Position numbers and translations under genes: made by a program
The notes under the pieces: generated by a model
Told to the model about the DNA's origin: nothing
Databases searched by the model: none
The model's input: the letters and a program-made list of their open reading frames with translations, nothing else
Part shown: in pieces, positions 14,415 to 22,697 of the stretch
Layout: every line of letters begins with the position of its first letter
Numbering within the stretch: position 1 is the stretch's first letter
Assembly (NCBI GenBank): GCA_016876035.1
Contig: VGOE01000014.1
Coordinates: forward strand, 1-44,998
Origin: Chloroflexota bacterium
Lineage (GTDB): Bacteria; Chloroflexota; Dehalococcoidia; UBA2247; RBG-13-53-26
Length of the DNA stretch: 44,998 nucleotides
Reading direction: 5' to 3'

Positions 14415-16318
14415 CTTTCCCCCTCCGGCCGGTAAGAAGGGACAAGCTCCTTGAGCTTGCTCCTTATTCCCTGGCTGTCTCTTGACCGTGCCAGCCTCTC
14501 CAGCTCCGCTATTCCCCCAGCGAGCTTTTCCATGTCCACCCCCTCCAGTTTGGCCAGGAAGATCTTCTCGTATCGGGTGACACTTATCCCTTCCATCTCG
14601 GTAAGTGTCTCCTCATACAGTTTCTCCCCTGGCCTCAAACCAATAAACTTGATTTCGATATCCTCCCCCTCCTTCAGCCCGGAGAGCCTGATCATATCTC
14701 TGGCTAAGTCAAGGATCTTCACTGGCTGGCCCATGTCAAGGACAAATATCTCTCCCCTGTTGCCCAGGGCAGCCGCCTGAATAATGAGCCGGACTGCTTC
14801 GTCCACTGTCATGAAATAGCGCACTATCTCCTGGTGAGTCACCGTGATGGGCCCACCTTGAGCAATCTGCTTTCTGAACAGGGGGACGACGCTTCCCTGG
14901 CTTCCCAGCACATTGCCAAACCGCACCGCCACAAACTTGGTCTGGCTTTGCCCACTTCGCCCTTGAATCATCATCTCGGCCACCCGCTTGGTAGCTCCCA
15001 TGATGCTGGTGGGGTTGACGGCCTTATCCGTGGAAACGAAAACGAATCGGTCTACGCCATGCTGGGTGGCGGCCTCTATCCACACCTTGGTGCCCAGGAT
15101 ATTGTTCAGCACCGCCTCATCAGGGTTATGCTCCATCAGGGGGACGTGCTTATGGGCGGCGGCGTGAAAGACAACCTGGGGCTCATGAAGCTGCATCACT
15201 GTCTCAGTCTTACCCTTGCTCCTGATGTCGCCGATGACAAACTCCATACTTAGCTCCGGGAACTGGCGGCGCATCTCCAGCTCTACTTCATAGAGGCCAT
15301 TCTCATTCCAATCCAGAAGGACGAGACAGGCTGGCTCGAAGCCGGCTATCTGGCGGCACAGCTCGGAGCCGATGGAGCCGGCGGCGCCGGTGACCAGAAC
15401 ACGGCTTCCTTTCAGATACAAGGCTCTCTCCCTCAAATCGGGCTGATAGGGCTCTCTTCTCAGAAGGTCTTCTATCTCGACCTCCCTTATTCGATTCACC
15501 GTTACCTTTCCATTAACAAGCTGATATACCCCCGGGAGAGTCTTGAACTTGGCATGGCTTTCCTGGCATTGGGCCACAATGCGGCGCATGGTCTCGCCAC
15601 TGGCGGAAGGAATAGCGATAAGTATTTCATCCACCTTATTCTGGCTTACTATGCTAGGGATATCCTGCACTGTCCCCAGCACAGGCACCCCGTGCACCCT
15701 CTGCCCCACTTTCCTCAGGTCGTCATCCAGGTATCCTACCAGGCGATAGCCCAGTGAAGGGCGCTTGTCTATCTCCCGGCTGACCACCTCGGCCGCATCC
15801 CCGGCGCCTACTATGACGAGCCTCTTCTGGTCTTCGCTACCGGTCGACAATGCCTGCCTGGCGCTATACTCCCGCCACAACCTGATAAAGAGACGTTCCC
15901 CGCCTACCAGAGCCATGACCACTAGCCAGTCCACCACCAGCAAAGTCTCGGGGAAAGCAGAGCCTTCCACCCCGGCTACTATGCCACCCAGCACCAGCGA
16001 GCTAACGGCGATAGCCAGGGCGAGGTAGAAGACCTCTCTCACCCCCATGTAGTACCACACCCAGCTATAGAGCCCCAGTAGCCAGAACACAGTTATCCGC
16101 ACGCCTACACCCAAGGGAATCACCCACCAGAAATCAGACAGGTTCTGCGCTGCCTCTTCACCGGAGAAGCGCACGAAGAAGGCAGCGCTGGCCGCAGCAG
16201 CCACTGTCATGGCCTCTATGCCGCACAGGGCGTACATGCGACCGTCGTTTACCCTCGGCCACAAACGAATACGGGCCAGTTTCTGCAGAGACTTCTCCAC
16301 CAAAGCCATCTCCCTCAA
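14411..16318 (-). CDS. FlaA1/WbpM-type nucleoside-diphosphate-sugar 4,6-dehydratase, membrane-bound
   Basis: Protein of up to 635 residues. About four N-terminal membrane helices are followed by a nucleotide-binding CoA-like domain (V-I-V-G-A-G-D-A-A near 170) and a full SDR domain with T-G-A-A-G-S-I-G-S-E near 312. The active site reads S-T-D-K-A-V-N-P-T-S-I-M-G-A-T-K: Met takes the place of the usual Tyr, as in WbpM, FlaA1 and PglF. These convert UDP-GlcNAc to the 4-keto-6-deoxy sugar, here probably feeding the DegT aminotransferase upstream. The first codon is TTG 16318, with GGAG 5 nt ahead; ATG 16309 is an alternative with poorer ribosome spacing. It ends in an ATGA overlap with the first VanZ-like gene. 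Confidence 0.9.
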   Translation of the reverse strand: MREMALVEKSLQKLARIRLWPRVNDGRMYALCGIEAMTVAAAASAAFFVRFSGEEAAQNLSDFWWVIPLGVGVRITVFWLLGLYSWVWYYMGVREVFYLALAIAVSSLVLGGIVAGVEGSAFPETLLVVDWLVVMALVGGERLFIRLWREYSARQALSTGSEDQKRLVIVGAGDAAEVVSREIDKRPSLGYRLVGYLDDDLRKVGQRVHGVPVLGTVQDIPSIVSQNKVDEILIAIPSASGETMRRIVAQCQESHAKFKTLPGVYQLVNGKVTVNRIREVEIEDLLRREPYQPDLRERALYLKGSRVLVTGAAGSIGSELCRQIAGFEPACLVLLDWNENGLYEVELEMRRQFPELSMEFVIGDIRSKGKTETVMQLHEPQVVFHAAAHKHVPLMEHNPDEAVLNNILGTKVWIEAATQHGVDRFVFVSTDKAVNPTSIMGATKRVAEMMIQGRSGQSQTKFVAVRFGNVLGSQGSVVPLFRKQIAQGGPITVTHQEIVRYFMTVDEAVRLIIQAAALGNRGEIFVLDMGQPVKILDLARDMIRLSGLKEGEDIEIKFIGLRPGEKLYEETLTEMEGISVTRYEKIFLAKLEGVDMEKLAGGIAELERLARSRDSQGIRSKLKELVPSYRPEGER

Positions 16319-16337
16319 GTTGGCTCCAGATCCGCGT

Positions 16338-17459
16338 TCACAGAAGCTGCCTCAGGTTTTCTGTCACCTGTCTTACCTCGTCCTGGGTAAGGTTGTTGTA
16401 GAAGGGAAGGGCGATAGTCCTTGAGGCCACCGCCTCGGTGACCGGGAAATCCCCTTCTTTATAGCCAAACATCTCCCGGTAGAATTTCTGGAGGTGAATA
16501 GGCGAGAAGTAATTGCGGCAGCCTATCCCTCTTTGAGTCAGCCCCTCGAGGATTCTATCTCTGTCCTCTCTCTTGTATCGCTCCCCCAGCAGCGCAACGT
16601 AGACGAACCAGCTTCTCTTAATCTCCGGTGCGGAGCACGGCACCCTTACCCCTTCAATCCCCCGTAGCCGCTCGTTGTACCACAGCGCCACCCTTCGCCG
16701 CTTTGCCAGGATCTCCTCCAGCCTCTCCAGTTGCGCCAGCCCCAGGGCGCAGTTTATATCACTCAGGCGATAGTTGTACCCCAACCTCTGGTGCTCCAGC
16801 CATCCGTCGCCCTCCCCCCTCCCCTGATTCCTCATGTTCTTACACAGCCCGGCGATTTCCTCACTATCAGTTACGATAATCCCTCCCTCCCCGGTGGTCA
16901 TCTGCTTATTGGGATAGAAACTGAAAATGGCCGCCTCGCCAAAAGTCCCTGCCTTTCTGCCTTTATACTCCGCCCCCAGCGCCTCGCAGCTATCCTCTAT
17001 GAGCTTAAGGTTGTGTCTTTGGGCTATCCTCTCCAATTCATCCCAGTCCGCCGGGTAGCCGAAGACGTCCACCGCCAGGATGGCTTTTGTCCGTGCCGTT
17101 ATTCGCTGCTCAATCTTGTTAACGTCTATATTGAAGGTCAGCGGGTCAATATCCACAAAGGCCGGTCTTGCCCGTTCAAACAGAAGGCAGTTAGCCGAGG
17201 CGACGAAGCTGAAGGGGGTGGTGATGACCTCGTCCCCTTCCGCAATCCCCATGGCGCGGATGATGAGGTGCAGGCCCGCAGTACCGCTATTCACTGCGAT
17301 GGCATATTTTCTGCCCACATACGCTGCCATCTTCTGCTCGAACTCCGCCAGCTTCGGCCCCAGGCTCAGGTTGGGGGTCCTGAGCACCTCGGTGACATAC
17401 TCTATCTCCAGGTCCGTGATATCCGGGCGGGAAAGTGGGATTAGCATGTCAATGCTCAC
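16338..17459 (-). CDS. DegT/DnrJ/EryC1/StrS-family sugar aminotransferase
   Basis: Protein of 373 residues, GTG start (ATG at 17447 is an alternative). The PLP lysine is Lys185 in S-F-Y-P-N-K-Q, with E-D-S-C-E-A-L-G-A preceding it as usual for the family. These transaminate keto-sugars bound to UDP or dTDP. Since the next gene is a UDP-GlcNAc 4,6-dehydratase, a C4 amination giving a bacillosamine- or QuiNAc4N-type precursor is the likely reaction. It is distinct from the second aminotransferase of the operon (WbpE, ends at 27933). It lies 6 nt after the epimerase stop. Confidence 0.9.
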   Translation of the reverse strand: MSIDMLIPLSRPDITDLEIEYVTEVLRTPNLSLGPKLAEFEQKMAAYVGRKYAIAVNSGTAGLHLIIRAMGIAEGDEVITTPFSFVASANCLLFERARPAFVDIDPLTFNIDVNKIEQRITARTKAILAVDVFGYPADWDELERIAQRHNLKLIEDSCEALGAEYKGRKAGTFGEAAIFSFYPNKQMTTGEGGIIVTDSEEIAGLCKNMRNQGRGEGDGWLEHQRLGYNYRLSDINCALGLAQLERLEEILAKRRRVALWYNERLRGIEGVRVPCSAPEIKRSWFVYVALLGERYKREDRDRILEGLTQRGIGCRNYFSPIHLQKFYREMFGYKEGDFPVTEAVASRTIALPFYNNLTQDEVRQVTENLRQLL

Positions 17460-17465
17460 TCATTT

Positions 17466-18401
17466 CTACTCTATCCCTCGGGACGCGAAGCGGCGGTGGT
17501 AATAACTGACGGTCTGTAATAATCCTTGCCTAAGGCTTAGCTGAGGCTGCCAGCCCAGCTCCATCCCTGCTAAGGAAGAATTCAGGCAAATGCGGTAAAT
17601 CTCTCCTTTCCTCACCGGCTCGTACCGTGGGACATCCTTGTAGCCCAGGAGCTCCGCCAGAGTATCGAACATCTCCTGGTCTGTCGTTTCCACGCCGGTA
17701 CCGATGTTATAGATGCCCTTTCCCCTTTCCATAGCCAGAAGATTGGCTCTCACCACATCTGACACGTGGGTATAATCTCGCGTCTTGTTGCCCTGGCCAA
17801 ATATGGTAGGTGTCTCGCCTCTCAGCATCTGACGGGCGAAGATAGCCACCACCCCTGCCTCCCCCTCGGGATTCTGCCGTGCCCCATAGACGTTAGCATA
17901 TCTCAGCACCGTGTAGCCTAACCCGTATTGTGTCTCGTAAACATGCAGATAGTGCTCAACAGTGTGTTTCGAGACCCCATATTGGGAAACGGGGTTTACC
18001 GGGTAGTCTTCCTTCACTGGGAGCCGCACCGGATCGCCATAGACGGCTCCCCCCGAGGAGGCATAGATTATCTTTTTCACCCCGAAGCGAACACAGTTGA
18101 GGATGACATTCAAGCTTCCCAGAATATTCTCCTCAGCATCGAAGATTGGGTTCTCTACTGACTTCTGTATCACCATCTGCGCCGCCTGATGGTTCACCAC
18201 CTCTGGCCTTTCCTGGGCAAATAATTCCTCCAGATTAGCATCACAAATACTCATCGTGTACAATCCAGCCTGGCGGTTGACATTCTGTGCAAAGCCTGTG
18301 GACATATTATCCACTACCACCACCTCATGTCCCTGTTCAAGGAGTGCATCAACTATGTGGGAGCCGATAAACCCCGCTCCCCCGGTAACCAGCACCTTCA
18401 T
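17466..18401 (-). CDS. GalE-like NAD-dependent nucleotide-sugar epimerase
   Basis: Protein of 311 residues, an extended SDR. T-G-G-A-G-F-I-G-S-H is at residues 6-15, the catalytic region is S-S-G-G-A-V-Y-G with Y-G-V-S-K, and R-Y-A-N-V-Y-G-A-R-Q follows. That set is typical of UDP-glucose/UDP-GlcNAc 4-epimerases (short GalE type) and related RmlB relatives. The product would be UDP-Gal, UDP-GalNAc or a galacto-configured relative for the repeat unit. ATG 18401 is 10 nt after the phosphoglycosyl transferase stop. Confidence 0.87.
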   Translation of the reverse strand: MKVLVTGGAGFIGSHIVDALLEQGHEVVVVDNMSTGFAQNVNRQAGLYTMSICDANLEELFAQERPEVVNHQAAQMVIQKSVENPIFDAEENILGSLNVILNCVRFGVKKIIYASSGGAVYGDPVRLPVKEDYPVNPVSQYGVSKHTVEHYLHVYETQYGLGYTVLRYANVYGARQNPEGEAGVVAIFARQMLRGETPTIFGQGNKTRDYTHVSDVVRANLLAMERGKGIYNIGTGVETTDQEMFDTLAELLGYKDVPRYEPVRKGEIYRICLNSSLAGMELGWQPQLSLRQGLLQTVSYYHRRFASRGIE

Positions 18402-18411
18402 GTTATCCTCT

Positions 18412-19038
18412 TCATACTTTGCTCCCCCGCCCCTCCCACCTCCCCCTGAAGCTTACCCAGAATGACAGCAGTATCAGCTTCAGGTCGAGCCAGAAGCTCA
18501 TCTTCTCTACATACACGTTGTCATAGTGGAACTTACTCTGGTGCTCTATATCCTTGGGGGCACAAACCTGGGCTAGACCGGTCAGCCCGGGGCGCGCCTG
18601 GCTCCTCATCTCGTAGCCGGGAACCTCTGCGATACTCCCATAATGAGAAGCCACTTCTATCCGGAACGGCAGTGGCCTTGGGCCCACGAAGCTCATTTCC
18701 CCTTTGAGGATATTTATCAGTTCGGGCAGCTCGTCCAGAGCCATTGCCCGGAGCAGCCTGCCGACCCTGGTGACCCGCGGGTCTTCCTCCAAATCTACAT
18801 CCAACCGTGCTTCGCCTTCCTTAGGCACCTTCATCGTCCGGAACTTTATAGTCCGAAAGGCTTTTCCCTCCTTGCCGCACCGCTCTTGGAGAAAGAAGAC
18901 CGGCCCCCTGTCCTCTGCGTATATCGCCAGAGAAAAGGCAAGCCACAGGGGCGAGGACAAGACCAGGCCTAGAAGCGCCAGAGAGAAGTCGAAAGGCCGC
19001 TTGAGGAAAGGTTCTTTTGTTTGTATAAACAGGCTCAC
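18412..19038 (-). CDS. Small monotopic phosphoglycosyl transferase (PglC/WcaJ catalytic type)
   Basis: Protein of 208 residues from GTG 19038. It starts a polyprenyl-phosphate-linked repeat unit by moving a sugar-1-phosphate from UDP-sugar to undecaprenyl phosphate. The K-R-x-F-D-F entry, the re-entrant hydrophobic hairpin (about 17-40), K-F-R-T-M-K, the catalytic Asp-Glu pair D102-E103 in A-L-D-E-L-P, and V-G-P-R-P are all present. The frame is open to 19338, but that would run back through the preceding glycosyltransferase. GTG 19038 overlaps its TGA (GTGA) with GAGGGGG ahead, and gives the usual PglC-like size. With a 4,6-dehydratase and aminotransferase nearby, UDP-diNAcBac or a similar sugar is a likely substrate; UDP-GlcNAc is the alternative. 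Confidence 0.9.
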   Translation of the reverse strand: MSLFIQTKEPFLKRPFDFSLALLGLVLSSPLWLAFSLAIYAEDRGPVFFLQERCGKEGKAFRTIKFRTMKVPKEGEARLDVDLEEDPRVTRVGRLLRAMALDELPELINILKGEMSFVGPRPLPFRIEVASHYGSIAEVPGYEMRSQARPGLTGLAQVCAPKDIEHQSKFHYDNVYVEKMSFWLDLKLILLSFWVSFRGRWEGRGSKV

Positions 19039-20171
19039 CACCCCCTCGGTTGCCAGGTGACCACCTTCTCCCCCCGGCAGACTTTCCAGATAGCCATCAG
19101 GCAGGCCAGATTTACCAGACAGAAGTAGAAGGGGACTCGAAGCAGTTTGACTCCCTTTCCCCTTTGGGATAACAGGAAAGCCAACAGAGCGCTCAGATAA
19201 AACAATATCTGAAGTGACATGGTAACTTGGTACAGGAGTTGGTCTAGAAGAAATGCATTCATAATCAGGGCAGCAATCAAGAACACCGGAACCAGCCATC
19301 TCAGAATCTTGTGTGACACGATATTGAAGGTTAGCCAAAGCCTGGGGAACATAAGCTTCAGCCCCAGCAGTGTCCAGGCATCCCTAACTATGATCCGAAC
19401 CTTGCGTCTGAATTCATTCTCAGCTTCAGTGGAAGCCTGCTCGTAAGCGACTGCTTTAGGTTGATAGATAACCTTATGCCCAGAGGCGGCACATCTCAGT
19501 GGTACTACAGTGTCATGGTCATACCTAGGGTCTACAGGGGTATAAAGGGAACTACGAACTGCATAGATAGCCCCAGTGGCAAAAAGGAGAGCCCTAGCTG
19601 TGCTTTGCTTTTGTTTCAGGAAATTATCATATCTTTTGTAAAGCGTCTCCCCATAACTTGTAGCTGAATCTCCGGGGTTGATATACCCATGGTTCCCCAC
19701 TACACAGCCCACATCACGGTCAGCAAATGGCTCAACCAGCTTGCCAATGGCATCCCTTGCGTACATGGTTTCCGCATCGGAAAAGACGATTATATCTCCC
19801 TTCGCCTGGGGGGCAGCGTAGTTCTGAGCCCCGGTCTGTGAGCCCCTGGTGGGGCGACGGATCAGCCGTACTCCTTTATCCTGATACTCAATGGCGATCT
19901 TGTCAGTGCTATCTGTGGAAGCATCAGAGGCGATGATTATCTCCAGCTTATCTTTCGGGTAGTCCAGAGCCAGGCTATTCTCGATCTTTTGCCTGATAAC
20001 CTTCTCCTCATTGTAAGCAACAATAAGAAGGCTGACCGTCGTCAACTCCTGCAATTCAGGATACTCTCTTTTCCCTCTCAGACTGCCCAGGGCAACCAGC
20101 AAAGCAGGGTAGCCAAAGTAAGCATAAGCCACCAGACCGACAAAGACCCAAAAGAGCACTTCTACTACCAC
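19035..20171 (-). CDS. Family 2 glycosyltransferase with C-terminal membrane helices
   Basis: Protein of 378 residues from GTG, with GAGGGG about 7 nt ahead. A single N-terminal helix leads into a GT-A domain: V-S-L-L-I-V-A-Y-N-E-E, A-S-D-A-S-T-D, the metal-binding S-D-A-E in place of DxD, and an acceptor-side D-H-D motif (Y-D-H-D-T-V-V). Three or four C-terminal membrane helices follow, as in processive or lipid-acceptor GT2 enzymes of the BcsA/IcaA style. It probably adds a sugar to the lipid-linked repeat at the inner membrane face. It overlaps the phosphoglycosyl transferase gene by 4 nt. Confidence 0.88.
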   Translation of the reverse strand: MVVEVLFWVFVGLVAYAYFGYPALLVALGSLRGKREYPELQELTTVSLLIVAYNEEKVIRQKIENSLALDYPKDKLEIIIASDASTDSTDKIAIEYQDKGVRLIRRPTRGSQTGAQNYAAPQAKGDIIVFSDAETMYARDAIGKLVEPFADRDVGCVVGNHGYINPGDSATSYGETLYKRYDNFLKQKQSTARALLFATGAIYAVRSSLYTPVDPRYDHDTVVPLRCAASGHKVIYQPKAVAYEQASTEAENEFRRKVRIIVRDAWTLLGLKLMFPRLWLTFNIVSHKILRWLVPVFLIAALIMNAFLLDQLLYQVTMSLQILFYLSALLAFLLSQRGKGVKLLRVPFYFCLVNLACLMAIWKVCRGEKVVTWQPRGW

Positions 20172-20238
20172 AGAGACCCCTCACCAATGACCTTGCCTTG
20201 TGAAGCAAAGAGATCGTCTTTGCCCCTATTCATATTCT

Positions 20239-21387
20239 TCACCCTTTTCGCCATGACAGATTCTCGTAGGCAGCCAATAGCTCCTTCACTGAGATATCCC
20301 AGTTGTATTTCTCCTTGATTGCTTTTCGCCCGTTCTCACCCATTTCCTTTCTCAATTCGGGGTTGTCTATGAGTTTACCCACGGCACTAGCGATACTCTC
20401 CGGGGTGACCTCGTCAAGCACCAGACCGCAATTCTCCTGTTGCGCAATCGTGCCCATGTATCCGGTGTTGCTGACAACCACTGGTTTGGCAAAGCAGAGG
20501 GCTTCAAAGAATTTGGTGGGGGTCAAGTAACCCGAAAACGACGATGGGTCAGTGGGCATCACCCAGATGTGGAGGTCGTCATAGAGTTTTCCCAGTTCCG
20601 AGTACTCGTAGCCCGGGATGAACTCTGCCGCGCTGCCAAGAGTGGCAAGCTTCTGAAGCAACAAACGCCTATCGGTACACGCAGTGCCCCCCACTATCTT
20701 CAGGGAAATATTGTCGTATTTTTCGCGCATCAACGTAAAAGCATCAATAAGGTGTTCTATTCCTGAACCCTCGTGGAGTGCGCCAATCCTGCCTATGACA
20801 ATGCGGTTTCTCTCCACACTTAATGGTTTGGCTGCCATCAAACTCAAGTCAGGGTAATTAGGTACCAGCCGTACATTCTTGATTTTCATCTCATGGTATT
20901 TACCCATCTGATAATCATTCACTGCTAACACAGCTTCAGCCCGTCCGGCTAGCCGTCTTTCTAGCACCTTGCCTGCGCGTGTAGATAGCCAACGAAGTCG
21001 CTGGGCGTCGCTATAGTAATCTGCCTCATGAGCGTCGAAAATCACTCTAGCCTTCGTCAACTTCCCAGCCAGCAAGCCGAGGGGTAGAGTCTCCAGATCA
21101 TGGCAGTGAATGACGTCAAATCTGCCGCGATTAAGGCGAGGTAAAACCTTGCTGTAGAAAAGAAGCAATGCAGGAGCCTGTAATAATCCTCGGCCATAAG
21201 TTGCCTTCGCCGCTATTCTTTCAATGTGCATTCCCTCTCGATGCTCTTTTTGGGGATGCGTGCATTCCCTGTCCCAGGCAAATACGGTCACCTGGTAGCC
21301 ATTGTCTACCAGCGTCTTCGCCTCCTTATATACCCTGGGGTCATTGGCGAAAGGGTTGGAGAGGAGCATAGCTACTTTACGCGGCAA
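20239..21387 (-). CDS. Family 4 glycosyltransferase
   Basis: Protein of 382 residues. TTG 21387 is taken as start because AAGGAGG lies 7 nt ahead; ATG 21369 is an alternative. The N-terminal Rossmann half holds H-C-H-D-L-E-T-L-P-L; the C-terminal half has the GT-B signature I-G-R-I-G-A-L-H-E-G-S-G-I-E-H-L and T-P-T-K-F-F-E-A-L, whose Glu binds the donor diphosphate. This is a retaining sugar transferase of the GT4 group; donor and linkage are unknown. Its start overlaps the end of the preceding GT4 gene by 16 nt. Confidence 0.88.
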   Translation of the reverse strand: MPRKVAMLLSNPFANDPRVYKEAKTLVDNGYQVTVFAWDRECTHPQKEHREGMHIERIAAKATYGRGLLQAPALLLFYSKVLPRLNRGRFDVIHCHDLETLPLGLLAGKLTKARVIFDAHEADYYSDAQRLRWLSTRAGKVLERRLAGRAEAVLAVNDYQMGKYHEMKIKNVRLVPNYPDLSLMAAKPLSVERNRIVIGRIGALHEGSGIEHLIDAFTLMREKYDNISLKIVGGTACTDRRLLLQKLATLGSAAEFIPGYEYSELGKLYDDLHIWVMPTDPSSFSGYLTPTKFFEALCFAKPVVVSNTGYMGTIAQQENCGLVLDEVTPESIASAVGKLIDNPELRKEMGENGRKAIKEKYNWDISVKELLAAYENLSWRKG

Positions 21388-22559
21388 CGCTTGCCCTCCT
21401 TGGAAAAAAGAGTTAACACTTCTTGGTAAATTCCATCCAGCCTCTTCCCTACGGCTTCATAGCTAAACTTTTCTCTAGCATAAGTAGCAATCTTTTCCGC
21501 AGAGTAGTCCTGGTAATGGTCGAGCATGAAATCAATAGCCTCAGCTAAAGCGTTTACATCCTTAGGCGGAACCAGAATCCCTACATCTGAGTTGATGAAC
21601 TCATTGGGCCCGGGAATATCGGTAGCTATCACGGGTTTTCCACAAGCCATGGCTTCAATATAGACTACTCCAAAAGTCTCGAATAAACTGGACTGAACGA
21701 AGAAATGGCAGCTTTTCATGAACTCAGCCACCTCTTCTTTGGGTTTTGCTCCATGGAATCTCACTATCTGCGCCAGTCCCAAATTGCTGGCTGTCTGGTC
21801 ATAATCCTCCCTCTTTGCCCTCTTTGCTCCCTCGCCAATCACGTCCAAAGAGAAGTCAGACCTCCTCTCTTTGATCTGGCTTAAGGCTTGCAGCAAATAG
21901 GGGATACCCTTTTCTGGAGAAAGATTGGCTACCAGCAGGAGCCTCTTTATGCCCTCCTCGCTGTCTTGATCAGGAGAGGGATGGAACAATTCAGTATTGA
22001 CCACATTGGGCACAATTTGTAAGTCATTCTTTATACCATAAGCCTCTATCTGCCTTCTCAAGTGCTCACTCACTGGCAGAACTACCTTTGCTCTGTTCAG
22101 AACAAATCTGGCTGCCAGACGTCGCTCCCAAGTCAGCTTGTGCAGGATAAACCAACTCCAATGTTCGGTGATGACTACAGGAATACGGTAAAGCCTGCCC
22201 AGGATGAGCGCTGGCAGAGCCGCGGAGTAGACATGAGCATGAATGATATCTGGCCTCCAGCCCTGTCTCATGAAACGCCGGAGGTAGGACAATGTGCTCC
22301 ATAAGCGAAGCAGGCGGGACACGGAAGAATCGCCTTTGGCAGAAGGAGAGCGATACCTCACCCTGACAGTCCTGATCCCATCCTCTATAGCTTCAGAGGC
22401 CTCATAGAGCCCTTTTATCTTACGACCAGGGCTATGGTAGGCGTACACCACCACAATATCATTGTATAAGGAAGCTGCCCTAGCATGCTCTCTGATAAAT
22501 ACCCCGCTCAGTGGGTTAACCTCTGAGGGGAACCAGGCGGGAAGAAAAAGAATCTTCAC
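21372..22559 (-). CDS. Family 4 glycosyltransferase
   Basis: Protein of 395 residues, GTG start with AAAGGA 7 nt ahead. Clear GT4: W-F-P-S-E-x-N-P at the N-terminus, H-A-H-V-Y-S, V-A-N-L-S-P-E-K-G-I as donor loop, and S-L-F-E-T-F-G-V-V-Y-I-E-A-M-A-C-G-K-P-V as the EX7E region. It should transfer a hexose or amino sugar to the growing repeat unit in the cytoplasm. It is separated from the preceding GT4 by an unusual 138-nt gap. Confidence 0.9.
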   Translation of the reverse strand: MKILFLPAWFPSEVNPLSGVFIREHARAASLYNDIVVVYAYHSPGRKIKGLYEASEAIEDGIRTVRVRYRSPSAKGDSSVSRLLRLWSTLSYLRRFMRQGWRPDIIHAHVYSAALPALILGRLYRIPVVITEHWSWFILHKLTWERRLAARFVLNRAKVVLPVSEHLRRQIEAYGIKNDLQIVPNVVNTELFHPSPDQDSEEGIKRLLLVANLSPEKGIPYLLQALSQIKERRSDFSLDVIGEGAKRAKREDYDQTASNLGLAQIVRFHGAKPKEEVAEFMKSCHFFVQSSLFETFGVVYIEAMACGKPVIATDIPGPNEFINSDVGILVPPKDVNALAEAIDFMLDHYQDYSAEKIATYAREKFSYEAVGKRLDGIYQEVLTLFSKEGKRCRVK

Positions 22560-22697
22560 TCGTGTCCTTTCAGCATGTCGTCACACACAGAATGTACGCT
22601 CCACTCTTCGGCCAGTTCCACCGATGATTCGCAGGAAATGCTGAACAGGGCCGACCGTGTTCACAATGCTTGTCTTCGCCGCAGCCATAGCCACTGT
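22560..22697 (-). other. 138-nt gap inside the operon, possible gene remnant
   Basis: Most operon genes here overlap or nearly touch, so this gap stands out. A 35-codon open frame (22581-22688, - strand) has no good ribosome site; it could be the leftover of a deleted gene. No promoter or terminator is evident. Confidence 0.25.

Noticed and set aside
18412-19338. Long version (308 residues) of the phosphoglycosyl transferase
   Set aside because: The extra 100 residues run through the 3' end of the glycosyltransferase in another frame; GTG 19038 has a ribosome site, a 4-nt overlap and gives the usual family size.
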